DNA of 64,000 nucleotides from Turritopsis dohrnii. Taxonomy: Eukaryota; Cnidaria; Hydrozoa; Anthoathecata; Oceaniidae. The number at the start of each line of letters is the position of its first letter. Within the stretch, counting starts at the first letter, position 1. Under the pieces are notes generated by a model. That model was not told the origin of the DNA. It worked only from the letters and a program-made list of their open reading frames with translations, and ran no database searches. Shown here piece by piece: positions 34,790 to 48,400 of the stretch. Where the stretch lies: positions 806,001-870,000 of the forward strand of contig BQMF02000162.1 of NCBI GenBank assembly GCA_027922465.2, read 5' to 3'. The position numbers were made by a program, and so were the translations under genes.

Positions 34790-34830
34790 TTTAGGATTAG
34801 GGCCAGGGTTAGGGTTAGGGTTAGGGTTAG
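34790..34830 (+). repeat. interstitial telomeric repeat (TTAGGG)n
   Basis: About four units of TTAGGG preceded by diverged GGATTAGGGCCAGGG. TTAGGG is the cnidarian and vertebrate telomere unit. The run is short and internal. Confidence 0.85.
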
Positions 34831-35125
34831 TCATAAGCGATTAAATCTCTGTCAATGACAACACTGAATTGTGAATAATCCACTCGGTTGCCACAATTAA
34901 GTGAAACGAAGATATTTTAAGCTCATTTTTTGACATTATCGACACTTTTATAAAGTTACAATCTCACGTTGTTTTAACCTTGACAATCCGAAGTAGGATT
35001 TTGTTTCATTTTCAACTTTGAATCGAGGTTTGTTCAATGTTTGTCATCATCAACTTCGACACAACGTTGGCAAAAAATTGAAATACCTGCTGGAATCATT
35101 GTTTATTTATTTATTTATTTATTTA

Positions 35126-35413
35126 CGAATGTTTACCCAGGATAGCCTCTTCAGTTCCTTAAGGTACTGTTATCAACAAGGGTCCTGCGAAGGAGGTCCT
35201 AGAGCATTTAAAGCCCCCATTTGGGCTACGGAGGCTGTAATGACAGAAACCGTCAACTAGACAACCACCTTAGACATATTTCTACTCTCTTGCTGAGTGC
35301 TAAGCAGAGAGGAGTGATTCACACTGATATAGTCACTGGCATGACTCGGTCGGGGATTGAACCCGCGACCTACCGAACAGGAAGCGAACACTCTACCACA
35401 AGGCTACCAGTCG
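35126..35413 (-). mobile_element. tRNA-derived SINE, copy 2
   Basis: Reverse-strand copy of the unit at 10449-10739, starting CGACTGGTAGCCTTGTGG at 35413, with perfect B box GGTTCAATCC and a (AAAT)n tail on its 3' side (35097-35125 on the plus strand as TTTA repeats). It lies about 0.4 kb upstream of PAN-PA14 gene A. Confidence 0.85.
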
Positions 35414-35804
35414 GTAGAATTCCAATTTAAAATAAAAATAATTTAAAATAATTTCAGAATTTCAATTTAAAATAAAACACATCAGAACACTATTCACTTC
35501 AACACTATCCAGACTATTTGTTACACTTGTTACTGGTGGAAACACAAACTTAGGAACAGTAACCATTATTGGGTTTCTTCAATATACACATCAAGAATTG
35601 CACTTGCTTATTTATCATTCATTCATAGTATGCTTACTTAGTTACAGTTTTACGACATATACATTATTAAAAGATTCATGATAAAATGTTGAAAAAATAT
35701 TTGAAAAAAAAACATTTTGAAGACTTGATATTAAGGTGCACAGTACTCGACGAAGGAATCATTCTGTATTTTGTTAATTTGTGTTTTCTGAGATTTATAA
35801 AACC

Positions 35805-38800
35805 ATGAGAGGTGCTCCTTATAATTTGTTGGTCATGTGCTGCATAACAGCAGCACATCAATTTGGTATCAAAAGAAACGATACAGTAAAACAAGCACTG
35901 TTTCGAAGAGTCGTTGCCAATCGAATTTTGGGTAATACTCCGATTGTAAAGCATGAAAACTGTAAATCAAGCTGTTGTGCAAGACAATGTCTCCGAAATC
36001 CAATTTGTCAATCCTTTGCCATAAACAATCATTTGGAAAAGTGTTGGCTATATGATGTTGACAGAAACACTAAATCAGAAAGTGATGTTTTTGTAAAGAA
36101 AGGTGGATATTCTTATTACGATACAGGCTTTGACTTGAGCAATAATGCATGGAGAAATAAAACATTGGTAAGTGTTTTAACCTTTGAGAAGGCCGTATTG
36201 TCTACAAATAACGATTTTTGTTTTTTCTGAGATAATCACGGATTTGCTAATACTTAATTATTCATTAAGAATAAAATTTGTTATTAAGTATTTCCTTGTA
36301 AATATATATATATACCTGACTACTTAATCAACTGCCTATGATGACTTGGTTAAATGATAACAACAATAATGATCATTTCGGCTCTATTCTGGTTCTTCCG
36401 CCTATCTATATTTAAAACACACAAAAAAAGTATACATATATTTAATATTTAACCAGTAAAGCAAAGAAAAGTTAAAACATCTAAAAACATAGAATAGAGT
36501 ACAGAGGGCACCTGTCTGTTTTTTTTTTAACTGGAACATCTTATTCCTTCAACCACTGCTACTGTAAATTCAGAACTACCTATTTTGACTTTCCTGGAAG
36601 ATGTTTTTCAATTTTGCTTCCCAGTCCCACATTTTTTAACTTTTCTGAAAGCGCCGGCCTTCAGGCCTCATGGCCTCTTGTTCGTTTATATTCGCATATT
36701 TACTGATAATTCACACAATTATTTAGAGCGTCATCTTGAAAGGCTTTATTTTTCTGATCTGTGTACGAAATTCTGAATTCATTTGTGGTTTTTGTTGTGC
36801 TTCTTGTTTTGATATTGTTACGATTTTTGATAAAATATGAAAATATGAAACCGTTTATATCCATTTAGAACAACATAATGTGCAATACGTGTCAACACTG
36901 CCCATGTATTCACGTTGAAGAGGAAGGAGATGTTTGTGATTGCTACGCTGGCGGTGAGTAGATACTATAAGACTCTGTTTTCAAGAGCACTACCTTCAAA
37001 CTTAAGTATACAGTCACGACATCATACCGACAAGATAAGACATAAATTACTTTAAGTAAAAATTAAGAACAATATCTCCTATCCTACTTTTAATCAGACC
37101 AATCACTACGAACAATCAATAACTGCCCACATTACATCTGAAATAGGATAAATGACATTGCGAGTCAACTTACAAAACAGAATATGGACAAACGTGGAAG
37201 CCTAAAGAATAGATACAGACGGACATTTGGATTGAGTTGTACTGTTGATAATGAGAAAAACGTATTATATACTTATAATATTCTTATAGCTAACTGATAA
37301 CAGTGTAATGGACGTAAATACCCGGACAGAGATTTCTAAATGCAGATCTTTGATTCAAAAAACTGTTTATTTTCTCCTCAGTTTTGACACGCCGCAATAG
37401 TAGATAAATCTTCAATTTTGCCTTGACAGGAGGACAAATCAAACTACAGAATTTATGCTGGAAACCAACTGATGGATGTGCGTCTGCACCGGGCGTGAAC
37501 ATCATACTTGATGACGTATGTGACAATGATCCTGCGTATGAATTCAAGTATAACGCTGAAACTGGAGACTTGATCCATGTTTGTACAAACCGAAGGGTGT
37601 GTCCATCTGAAGGTACATTGACGGATGGACAAAATATTGTTTTGGGTAGATGTCCAGCACCTTCTGGATTGAAGAAATGGATTCTCACTGACAGTAAGTC
37701 CCTTAGTGTTTAAATAATCAATGAACCAACCATTATTAATAATGAAATGGAATCGTTTGAATAGTAAATACATACTGTACTAGTAAGTACATGTCTTTCA
37801 ATAGACAATTCTGATTAATGTAAATTGAACGAAATTCTCTGATATATTGCAATTTACTATTACGAATATCATCAATATTTAATATAACAGTGACAGATAC
37901 GAAAAACCCATAAAATATCACATTTTTGTTATAATTTCTGAAACTTAGGAATAAATCACTAATGGATTTTTTTTCTTAAACCAGGACAGTATCTGTATTA
38001 TGGCGACAGATGTATTCACCCGCATACGAGTATTCATTATACGAAAGGAGATCATTTAGTTTCATGGATGACATGTGAAAGTCCTGTTGCCCTTCATACG
38101 TTACAGCAGATAGGTATGATGGTAATATATTCTCATGGTATGTTAAAACAACATATGTGGAGAGTTGGCAAATCGTTATTAATATTGTAGATTTCATTTC
38201 TCAACATCGATTATTTTGTTGCCAATACTAATTAATTTAATTTAATATCTTCTCCTTTTACTTTTCTTGTTTTGACTAGAGTTTCCTAAAGCTTTGGTTC
38301 AGACCTGGCGATTACAATATGACCATTAAAAAAACATTAATCATGGCAATCGCCAAGTGTGAACACTCCTAAATATTTCATTAATTATTAGTAATGAATC
38401 AGTAACTTTTGATATTTTATCATCGTAATCGCCAGGCGTTTTGACAATTACCATAGTTAGATGATTACGACGTTTAAACTGAGCTTTAATTGCCAAGTTT
38501 TAACCAGGCGTAAATGCATCGGTGACGTAGTTATTTTTTACTCATTGTATATTCTATGTATAATTTTTAACTCAATAATAGTTTCTAATTTACTTAAGTT
38601 ATTCCACTTCTATCGAGTACGATACTTTGTATCCAACAATTATCATCCGCCAGTGTGCATAACACAATACTTACTTTTAATTTCCTCTAACGAATATACT
38701 TTTCATTCACATTTATTTTTTAGCACCAGGAAGAGTTCTTACAGAAATATGGTTTTCTTTGCCCCATACGTTATCCGTTGCAGCACTTACAACTAAATCG

Positions 38801-39202
38801 AACTTTCCTAACTCTCCCGACTTAGTTACGTGGTATCACAACTTAGACACTCCAAATTATGGCATCTCCTTAGAGTACTTTGGCAGAAGAATGAGAACGA
38901 AGTTTACATCACCAGAGACTGGTCCTCATACTTTTTCCATGGCTTGTGATAACTTCTGTCAATTATTCATTGGCGATGATGAAGCTTCGAAAAGATCTAT
39001 TGCTTCTTCTAATCTTGATTGGGTGAACCGATACGATTACAGATATTCTTCTCAGGCAGAACAGCTTGTGGGTGGTCGAAAGTATTATTTAGAAATTTTA
39101 TTAGCTACATTGGGAGGGGGAGATCATGTTGCGGTTGGTGTGAAGTTTCCAAGTGGTAAAGAAGCTTTCCCGATTACTGAACGATACCTAACTATACCTT
39201 GA
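35805..39202 (+). CDS. secreted PAN/apple - lectin-like - PA14 protein, gene A, five exons
   Basis: Coding exons are 35805-36167, 36869-36953, 37430-37693, 37985-38113 and 38724-39202, all GT-AG with consistent phases (0,1,1,1): 1320 nt, 439 residues. MRGAPYNLLVMCCITAAHQF acts as signal peptide. Residues about 40-110 form a PAN/apple-type domain (CARQCLRNPICQSFAINNHL, then CWLYDVD). Exon 2 adds a short Cys-rich stretch (MCNTCQHCPCIHVEEEGDVC). Exons 3-4 (about 150-280) form a Cys-rich module starting LCWKP with repeated C/W spacing, tentatively a beta-trefoil lectin. Exon 5 is a PA14 domain (EIWFSLPH to ITERYLTIP) with FTSPETGPHTFSMACDNFCQ and VAVGVKFPSGKEAFPI, like PA14 modules of fibrocystin-L-type proteins. 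No membrane segment, so probably extracellular and carbohydrate-binding. The ATG is chosen because it is the one shared with gene B. Tandem paralogue at 42404. Function is inference. Confidence 0.85.
38285..38520. repeat. foldback repeat in intron 4 of gene A
   Basis: TTTGGTTCAGACCTGGCGATTAC and complementary CGTAATCGCCAGG-type units occur in both orientations. The equivalent intron of gene B has the same element at about 55078-55285 (CCTGGTTCACACCTGGTGATTAC). Presence in both copies means it predates the duplication. Confidence 0.6.
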
Positions 39203-39504
39203 ATCATTATCATCTTAATTACTTAACATAATGGTAAAAATGATGAATGACTGTCGAAGGTTTTTATACCACTATGAAAACAATTAAACTGCAAATGCTT
39301 TGCTTGTGACAAAATGTTCACACTTTTCAGAAAAGTGAAGAAATTTGATTTCTTCCATTCATTTGTAACTAATTTATAGTACTTCACAATTCGCTACATT
39401 TTGAGTATTTTAATGTAAAATTAATCATCCACAAAAACAGTTCTTCTACATTTTCGTTCGTCATAAAAGTAACATATCATCCATACAAACCATAATATCC
39501 CTCT

Positions 39505-39620
39505 CTTTTTACGGTAGCAGCGACAGCGAATACCGCATTAAAACACCCGTGGACTCCTCTTACTCCTCCTACTTCTTCGGCCGAAATGGCAATTAGTCTG
39601 CGATATAGAAGCTGCCAGTC
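39505..39620 (-). repeat. ~110-bp dispersed repeat (inverted copy at 54250-54350)
   Basis: GCGACAGCGAATACCGCATT and GGCCGAAATGGCAATTAG here correspond in reverse complement to AATACGGTATTCGCTTTCGC and TAACTGCCATTTCGGC next to the LINE 5' junction in gene B intron 3. Confidence 0.55.
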
Positions 39621-40379
39621 TCCACTAAAAATTAATATTCCAATGAAAGAACGCAGCCTTTTGGATTTGCGAAGGTTTTACATCACAAACATTTAAAAAT
39701 ACGTTTTCTTTGATCAGCTAATTGATGAAGGAATGGATATCAATTAAATGGGTCTGCCTAAAACTGGAACTTTTAGTTACTTATGGTAACCCTGGTACTT
39801 GAAGATAGAGATGTTTTACATGTCAATAAAGGTCTGTTCAGACTTTGTTTTTACCATATACATTTATTAACGCCATCTACACTGTCTTTGTACATTAAGG
39901 CTTTCAAAGATCTAGTTCAAAGAGGCAGTTATCTGTTTGAATTCATTTTTGGTTTCAAGCATTATAATTTCTAGCATTTGTTTCGAAGAAACGCGTGTTT
40001 TTTCTACGCAAGCTCTTTGCTTGTGTATGATGAGACCCTATTTACACCAACTAATAATTTTAAAAATGTTCATTGTTTATGTCTGTTTTCCACCAGTAAG
40101 ATATCTCAAAAAAATAATCTTCATAAAACTCTTTAGAACTTTAAGTAAAAGATCAAAAGCATTCTTGTGACGAGTAATTTTTCCGCTATCGTTTTGCGCC
40201 ATCTTAGTCCAGTCTGATTGTGCAAAAATTGTGCAAAATGACTTAAAAGCATGAAATTTGGCACAGTGATAGTTTAGGGGAAAAGAAGTAATTTAAGCCT
40301 CAGACCCAACAAAAAAACACCTGTTTTGTGTATTTTACAGACCAGAATATGTTCCCATGGCAACGAAATATTTTTTTTA

Positions 40380-40660
40380 CAAAGTTGTAAGTGTTATATA
40401 CCGTTGGAAAGATAATTTTTTCCTGAACAAAAAGCTTGGTTAGGTCATGTCATAAAAATTAACCTATCAAAAGTTATAAGGCGTCAAAGTTTGGGTCGTG
40501 ACGTCATCAAAATACCAAAAAAATTGATATTTTCAAAGTAAAACATGCCATATACCGTTGGAAAGTAAATTTTTGCCTGATCAAAAAACTTGCTTAGGTC
40601 GTATCATGGAAATTAAGCTATCAAAAGTTATTAGGCGTGAAAGTTCAGGTGAATACGTCA
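40380..40660 (+). repeat. two tandem ~135-bp repeat units
   Basis: ATATACCGTTGGAAAG, then CTTG(G/C)TTAGGTC and CTATCAAAAGTTAT(A/T)AGGCGT, occur twice in the same order (about 40395-40520 and 40550-40660). Confidence 0.7.
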
Positions 40661-40859
40661 TTGTCTTGCACGTTGACGAAATCATCTAAAACATCTGATC
40701 TCGGCAAGAAAAGAATTGGAATTAAAGACATCAGAACCTTTTTCTCACCAGTTCAGAGAGAGCCAGCAAAAAAAGGAAGGGTCAGAAGAGACCAACAATC
40801 GTTAGTACGAATTGATTTAAAATGAAATAATGATGTGCAATGCTGAAATTCTAGCATTT

Positions 40860-41065
40860 TATACCTTTTAATTCCTTTTGAAAAAAAAATTGGCGGTTCA
40901 CGAAAATAATCAAATTTGGCGGGAATTAATTTTGGCGGACGAGCATTTAAATCAAATTTAGCGATAATTAATTTTGGCGGATTCCAAAAATAGCTATTTT
41001 TGGCGGGAAGAAATATTGGCGGATTTTGGCGGTTTTTAAAGCAATCCGCCAAATCCGTCAAAATT
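40860..41065. repeat. TTGGCGG-rich repeat with inverted end
   Basis: At least six TTGGCGG/TTTGGCGG motifs spaced 20-45 bases apart, ending in inverted CCGCCAAATCCGTCAAAATT. It is probably a non-autonomous element or minisatellite. Confidence 0.5.
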
Positions 41066-41585
41066 TCTTCCCTTACGGTAAAGTCTCAAGATTCCAAAAT
41101 TAACATGACAGTCAATTGTGGCTATGACTGTGAACCCTATAAAAACCCTAAAATCTTATTCCTGATCAAATGCTAAGCAATAAAATTGTTATTTTCACTT
41201 GTGATTTGTCATTTTCGCGTATTTCTTTTGTTTTCTGTGTTCATTGACCAATTGTTTTGTGGTCAGTTTTAGATAGTGTGAATTATCCATCTCCAGCTAT
41301 CAAATAAACCTTGCAACCACTACCACAACAGACAGAGATCAGGTAAAAAAAAAAGTAAGTAATTGTCCACTGTTTTCGTTGAAACATAAAATTACGGCAA
41401 TATAATCATCAGAGAAAACGGGTTGAACGGGCCAATCTTGACTAACAATGCCTTTATAAAATTTATTTCATATTTTAGAAATACCTTGGAACAATTAGTG
41501 AGGTGTTAACCTGATAACGGCAGTACCATTAATAGCTTTAAAAGTTTCAGATAAAGAAGCACAGTAGTCTAAAAATTGTCGTGTT

Positions 41586-41708
41586 GACAGTGGATATATT
41601 TGGTGAAAAAACACTAAACTGCAATGGTGAACATGTCTATACAAATATACTCCCTATTTCAATGAAAATTGCCTTTGTTGCCTTTTTAACGATTTTGTCC
41701 ACTATCCA
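41586..41708. mobile_element. 121-bp MITE family, copy 3
   Basis: GTGGATATATTTGGTGAAAAA and AACGATTTTGTCCACTATCC are diverged versions of the copy-1 termini, with the conserved TATACAAATATAC core. More diverged than copy 1. Confidence 0.6.
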
Positions 41709-42403
41709 GTGAACAACACAACCACAAAATTCAAAACCCCAATTTGAACATTCATGTTAACTTTGGCACTTTGTCAAGATGTTGTTATGGGCATTACTGA
41801 AAATGTTAGTGAATGGTTCAATAAAAATGTAAATATTTTGACATTATGTATCAAATATTCATCTGGAAAGATTTATTTGAAACATTATGTCAAAATACTA
41901 GTTAGGCTTTGAAATTCTAGATCATTGGGCTCCGTCAATTATGCTGTATTGGAGTGTTACTTCTTATAATAGTAACGATGATGAATCGGCCGGAAGTCTC
42001 CATTCTCATACATCATGTTACAAACATCAAAACACGTATTCTCTTCAAAGCCATCCCGATTATTGAAAGGGAAAGAACACCTGAGGAGGACGCGACACAT
42101 ATTACTGGTGGGAACAGAAAAATTTATTGAGTTTTTTCAGCACTTATCAAGAATTGCATTTGCTTATTTGGCATTCATTCATGTTTTGTTTACGAAGTTA
42201 CATTTTACAACATACATTATTAAAAGATTCATGATACAATGTTGAAATAAATATGCGTAGCTACATTGAAAACAAAACATTTTGAAGACTTGATATATTA
42301 AGGTGCATAGTACCTCGATGAAGGAATAATTCTGTATTTTGTTAATTCGTGTTTTCTAAGATTTATAAAATCACGAGAGGTATTTTCTAAGATTTTTAAA
42401 ATA

Positions 42404-45400
42404 ATGAGAGGTGCTCCTTATAATTTGTTGGTCATGTGCTGCATAACAGCAGCACATCAATTTGGTATCAAAAGAAATGATACAGTAAAACAAGCACTGT
42501 TTCGAAGAGTCGTTGCCAATCGAATTTTGGGTAATACTCCAATTGTAAAGCATGAAAACTGTAAAACAAGTTGCTGTGCAAGACAATGTCTCCGAAATCC
42601 AATTTGTCAATCCTTTGCCATAAACAATCATTTGGAAAAGTGTTGGCTATATGATGTTGACAGAAACACTAAATCAGAAAGTGATGTTTTTGTGAATAAG
42701 GAAGGATATTCTTATTACGATACAGGCTTTGATTTGAGCAATGATGCATGGAGAAATAAAACGTTGGTAAGATTTTTAACTATATTTATTATTACAATTG
42801 ATACATTGTAAGCTGTGTTTGTCTCCAAATAAATTTTTTTTGTTTTTGAAATATTCCTGGATTTATTAATTCTTTATTATTAAAATTTGCTATGAATTAT
42901 TTCCATGTCAAAGTATACTCAATTAACTTTTACGTATAAACTATTTAGTAATTCGTTTCTTTTTGCCACTTGTTAGTAATCCATTGAACCATTTCCGAGG
43001 GTCATCTTGAAATTATTTTTTTCTGATCTGTGTATGAGACTTGGAATTCAATTGTAGATATTTTCGTGCTTCTCGTTTTGATATCATTACCACCCTTGAT
43101 AAAATGTGTAAGTATGAAATTGTTCACATCCCTTTAGTACAACATAATGTGCAATACATGTCAACACTGCCCATGTATACACGTCGAAGAAGAAGGAGAT
43201 GTTTGTGATTGTTACCATGGTGGTGAGTATCAGTCATAATAAATATTGAAGGAATTTGTTTTCAAGAATACTACCTTAAAACTTAATCGTACAGTAACAA
43301 CATCATACAGAAAAGACAAAACATTATTCATCACTTTTGCTAAAAGTTAAGAGCAATCGGAACTACAACTTTCCGGCAACTGCACTTATAAACAACCAAT
43401 AACCGCCCACATTACATCTGGAATGAAATAAAGGACAATGTGAGTCAATTCGTAAGACAGAATTGGAACAAATGAGGATGATAAAGCCTAAAAATATAAA
43501 TAGAGGTGAACACGGATTGAATTGTCGATTATGGGGATAACATGTCGCGTCCTTCATTTTTGTAACTAGTAAAAAGGTAACGGACATCAATATCGACACA
43601 AAGAGTTTGAAAGGCATGTCTTTGATTAAAAAACTGCCTACTTTTTTCTGCGTATTGATTTTTAATTTCACCTTGACAGGAGGGCAAATCAAACTACAGA
43701 ATTTATGCTGGAAACCAATACATGGTTGTTTGTCACCACCTGGCGCGAACATCATACTTGATGACGTATGTAACGATGATCCTGTATATGAATTCAAGTA
43801 TAACGCTGAAACTGGAGATTTGATTCATGTTTGTACTAATAGAAGGGTGTGCCCATATAATGGTGTATTAGAGCAAAACCAATCTATTGTTTTGGATACA
43901 TGTCCAGATCAGTCTGTAGTGCGGAAATGGATGGTCACTGAAAGTAAGTCCCTCAGCGTTTAAATAATTAATGACCTACTTTTATTAACGAGTAAATGGA
44001 ATCATTTGAATAGTAAATACATACTAGTAAATACATACTGTTCTAGTAAGTACATTTCTTTCAATAGAAAATTGTGATTTATGTTAACATGGTAAAACTA
44101 ACTACAAGAGAAGAGCCGAGAAACGGTAGCAGCAAATTTACTTATAACACACAGAAGCTTTCAAAATTTTACTACACACTTATTTGATTAAAGTACATTT
44201 TTAATGAACTTGCACAGTTTTTATAAATGCTTGGCAAATTTGAAGGTTATGAGATATTTCAAAATTCTTTTTGTGCTGTGTCAAGCTTAAAAAGCACTTT
44301 TCCATGATATAAAGACTTTAAAGGATTATACCTTGCGATCTGTTTTAGTTTTTTGAAAAATTATTTCGCCTTTTGAACGATCAAAGATTGAAGTTTGTCC
44401 TACAGAAAATTGAGATGTTTTGCTTTTTTCTTTAAAAAGCTCGTTTTTTGCATCTTCGTTTTTCTTCTTCCATTTTCATTATTCTTCCAAATTTTTTATA
44501 TCATAAATCATAAGAAAGTGCTTTTTAAGCTTGACACGGCGCAAAAAGAATTTTTGAAATATCTCATAACCCTCAAATTTGCCAAGCATTTATAAAAACT
44601 GTGCAAGTTCATTTGAAACGTACTTTAATTAGCGGGATTCGGAAAAATCATGTTTCGTTTACACGAAACTATTTTTCTATAGATTTGTAGGGAATTATAT
44701 ACAACTTAGTAGAGTTGTTCGTGAATTTTTCCCTACAAAGTCATTAAAAACTTGACATCAACACTTGAAATAAGCGTGCACAGTAATGATGTCTCTTTTT
44801 ATACAACAAAAACCGTTAAATCTCTGAAGTACCGTTTTATTAGAGCAGTTTCAAAATAATTCTCACAAGTAATTGATTTTTTTCGTGTAACAGGCTCGTC
44901 GAGTTTACGAATCTGCCTAATATCCTTTCCTTCATGGATCAAGTGACAAAATATCAAAAGAAACGTATTTTTAAATGTTTGATATGTAAAACATTCGAAA
45001 TTCGAAAAGGCTGCGTTCCATCATTAACAATAATAATAATAATAATAATAATAACCGATTTATTTCTAGCTCCATTTTGCTACATGGTTCTTCTCCTAGA
45101 AATTTGTATGTGGTGTGTATGTTAAATGTATTTTTTTTTTTTTTTTTTTTTAAACATATATATAAAAAATATCTATAAAGTACGTGCAATTGCTTTGTCC
45201 ATTAAGTATGTAAACGTTTTCGTTTTAAAACTGTGCAAACTTTCTGATTCACGAATTGGTTTCGGCAAACTGTTAAAAGTTTGAGCGACGGTATTACTGT
45301 AGGAATTGATGACATTGCTTCGTTGAATCATAGGGCCGATGTTTTTACGATTACTTCTGAGAGCCCTTGTATCCTTTGCAAGTTGTAGTTGCATGTTTGC

Positions 45401-48400
45401 AGGAACTATTTCAAAAACAGCTTTGAAGCCCGCAACAGCAGCAGAATATTCGAGACGCTCCTCAATAGGTAGCCATGAGAGTTTTGTGCAGTCGTGTACT
45501 TTCGAATATCTGTTCCATACAAATCCGGCCGCAGCGTTCATAACTTTTTGCAACCGTGATTGAAGGGCTTTAGGTATCGGATTAAAGATGATATTTCCAT
45601 AGTCAAGCTTTGACAATATTAGCGTTTGAACAAGTTCTTTCCGTATCTTGAATGGAAGTCGTTTTAATAATTTAAGCGTTCGCATGTAGAGAAGCATTCG
45701 ATTGCCACTTTATTGATGTGGCTTGTCCAGTCCAGGTGTTCATTGAAAGTAATTCCGAGAACTTTCATTGATTCCGTTCTTCCGAGAGTAATACCACCAC
45801 ATTTGATAGCAACTGAATCAAGTTCCTTTTTGTGATGTCTGTACAGCTGGTTTTTGTAGAAAAGCATTGTTTTTCTTTTCTTTTCGTTAAAGACAAGATT
45901 GGAATCATGTGACCAATTACGGATGTTTTCTATATCTTGTGAGAGTTCGATAATTTTAGCTTCAAGTTCATCTGGTTTTGAGTGAATATATATTTTGGTG
46001 TCATCAGCATATTGTAATGTTTTTGTGTATTTCACTTGCTCTGAGAGGTCTGATACATATAAATTAAAGATGACAGGACCGAGAATGGATCCTTGCGGTA
46101 CTCCAAAACCAACAGTCAACATCGAAGACTTTCTGTTGTCAATTTGAACATAGTGCTGGCGGTCTGATAAATAATTTGCCATCCAGTGTAGAAAGGATTT
46201 GTCAAGATTGAGGTTTGAAAGCTTCATTAAAAGACTCTTAAAGTCTATCGTATCGAATGCTTTGGAGTAATCAGCAAAAACTGACATTGTTATTTCGCCT
46301 TTGTTCATGGCGTTTGTGATGTCGTCTTTCAGTTTCATCAGACAGCTTGTAGTTGAGTGTGATCTTCGAAACCCATGTTGCGTTGACTTGTATAACATTA
46401 AATTGTCGATATGAAACACCAGTTGCTGAAGAACTACCTTCTCATAAACTTTTGATAACACTGGTAAAACTGATATAGGCCGATAGTCATTCGGTGAGGA
46501 GGGGATGTTAACTTTTGGAACAGGACTGATCCTTGCGACTTTCCAATATTGTGGGAATGTTTCGGACAAAATAAAATTGTTGATGATAAAGGTCAGTGGA
46601 GAGATTATAAACTCACTAACAGGTTTCAATAAGTTTATCGGGATAGAATCATGGCCGGTTGAACAGTCCCTTCTGATGGAATTGAGTGCATTTCTTATGT
46701 CATTGTAACTTGTAGGTTGTAGTTTGAAAGCATACTCATTCCGATGGGGTAGTTTGTTGATCATCGCTTTCAAGTCCTCTGTGTTGGTGCGTTTTGAGGC
46801 GGAAAGTCTTTCAGCGACGCCGTTATAGTGTTTGTTGAGGGCATCCGGACATTCTGTGATTGGTTTATCATTTGGTTTTAAAATTCGGTGAATCGTTTGC
46901 CAAACCTCTTTTGGTCTGCGAGAGGAGAATGCTTTTTTGTAAAACTGAGACTTGGTGGATTTTATCGCCATTTTTAGTTTGCTTTTGGTTGATCTGTATT
47001 CCTTCCATTCTTCATCATTTCCAGTTCGATGGGCCTTTACTCGATGTTGTTTAGTCTCCTTTTGTAGAGTTGTGATTTTGAGATCTCGCATCCATGGAGC
47101 AGGTGGACGAGTCATTTTACATGTTTTGATAGGAGCATGCACATTCAGGCACTCCAGGATGAGGGAGTTGAAAACGCTTAGTTGTTCGTTAGGATCTTCA
47201 AGTGCGTAGATGGTGCTGAATGGTAACTGCGCAAAATCTGATGTAAAGTCACTAAGGTTGAAACTTTTGTAGTCTCTAAAGCTTGGTCCCCACTACGGCG
47301 ATGAATCTTCGTCGCTTTCATATTTCGCGGCGATGGTTTTTTATGCCATTGGTGGGGATGAAAAGCGACAGGATTTTAAAATTCTTCGCGCAAAAAATGA
47401 GGCGATAGCAAAAGCGACGGATATCAAAACTTTTTGATATTTGATCGCTTTTTCTATCGCCTTATTTTCATTGTTTTTCGATCTCAAAGAAATACCGCCT
47501 ATAAATTCAATGGAGATTAATAATCATTTATTGTTTTTGAGCGCGTGGCTACCAGAAGCTCAACATTTTCGTTTTGAATAACAACATTTTGATGTATACT
47601 TCAGTAGTAAAGAAAAATATAAAAATAATTTAAAAATTTAACACGATGGGCCGTAATTCTTGTGATTTACAAGAAGAAGAAAAATTGTGTGAAGAAGTAA
47701 AAAAATACAAATGCTTGTATGATAAGGCGTTTTCTGGTTACAAAGAAAAAGATAGGATAATAAATGCATGGAAAGCTGTTGATGAAGCACTTGGTTACAA
47801 CGAAGGTAAGAACAAAAGTATTTCAAGTTTATTCCAGGGCCAATCGAGAAGATAGACGAAGCCTTCTGTGGAAGAGATTGAAAATACAGCAATATATCTA
47901 TAATAATAAAACAAGAGCATTGTCAAAAATAATAAGTGATCGAATACCTAGGTATATAGGACATAGAAGGATACCTCAGTATAATAACGTTTGACTGGGA
48001 ATTAGCTTGACAATCAATGGAAATGAGAGGTTGATAATTTATCGACATTATTCTTTATTTTAGGTGATGGTAAAAGACGCTTTGAAAATTTAAAGAAGAG
48101 ATTCAGTAAGAAGAGAATTGCTTATAAAGAGGCAACTAGATCAGGAGCAGGAAGTTTTGAAGCAAACGCAGCTGAGAAGGAGCTTAAAAAGTATGATTTT
48201 TTGGTGTGGTTGACACCTTTTATGAAATTAAAATCTACTCGAAGTAACTTGGACATTGAAGTTGACAATGAAGTAAATGAAGATACACTTGATCTGGAAA
48301 GGGACGATCAGGATTATGATGCTGACTCTTGTGAGGAGTATTCTTGTGATGAAGAAGAACAGGAAAAAGAAAACAATAACGCAAGCTGCAATAGTGATGC

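Larger units (their letters stand above)
39203..42403. other. spacer between tandem genes A and B
   Basis: No coding exon is seen. It holds a repeat matching 54250-54350 in reverse (39505-39620), a tandemly repeated segment (40380-40660), GGCGG-rich repeats (40860-41065), one small MITE copy (41586-41708) and, from about 42100, the duplicated promoter region of gene B matching about 35560-35800 upstream of gene A. Confidence 0.5.

Noticed and set aside
37290..37773. Minus-strand open frames over gene A exon 3
   Set aside because: They are the complement of a conserved spliced exon whose counterpart in gene B keeps frame and splice sites.
38759..39202. Separate start codon for an independent PA14 protein
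   Set aside because: The frame is open back to a proper 3' splice site at 38723 with matching phase, and gene B has the same structure.
44971..45189. Protein with leucine run
   Set aside because: It is an (AAT)n LINE tail and a poly-T tract read as codons.
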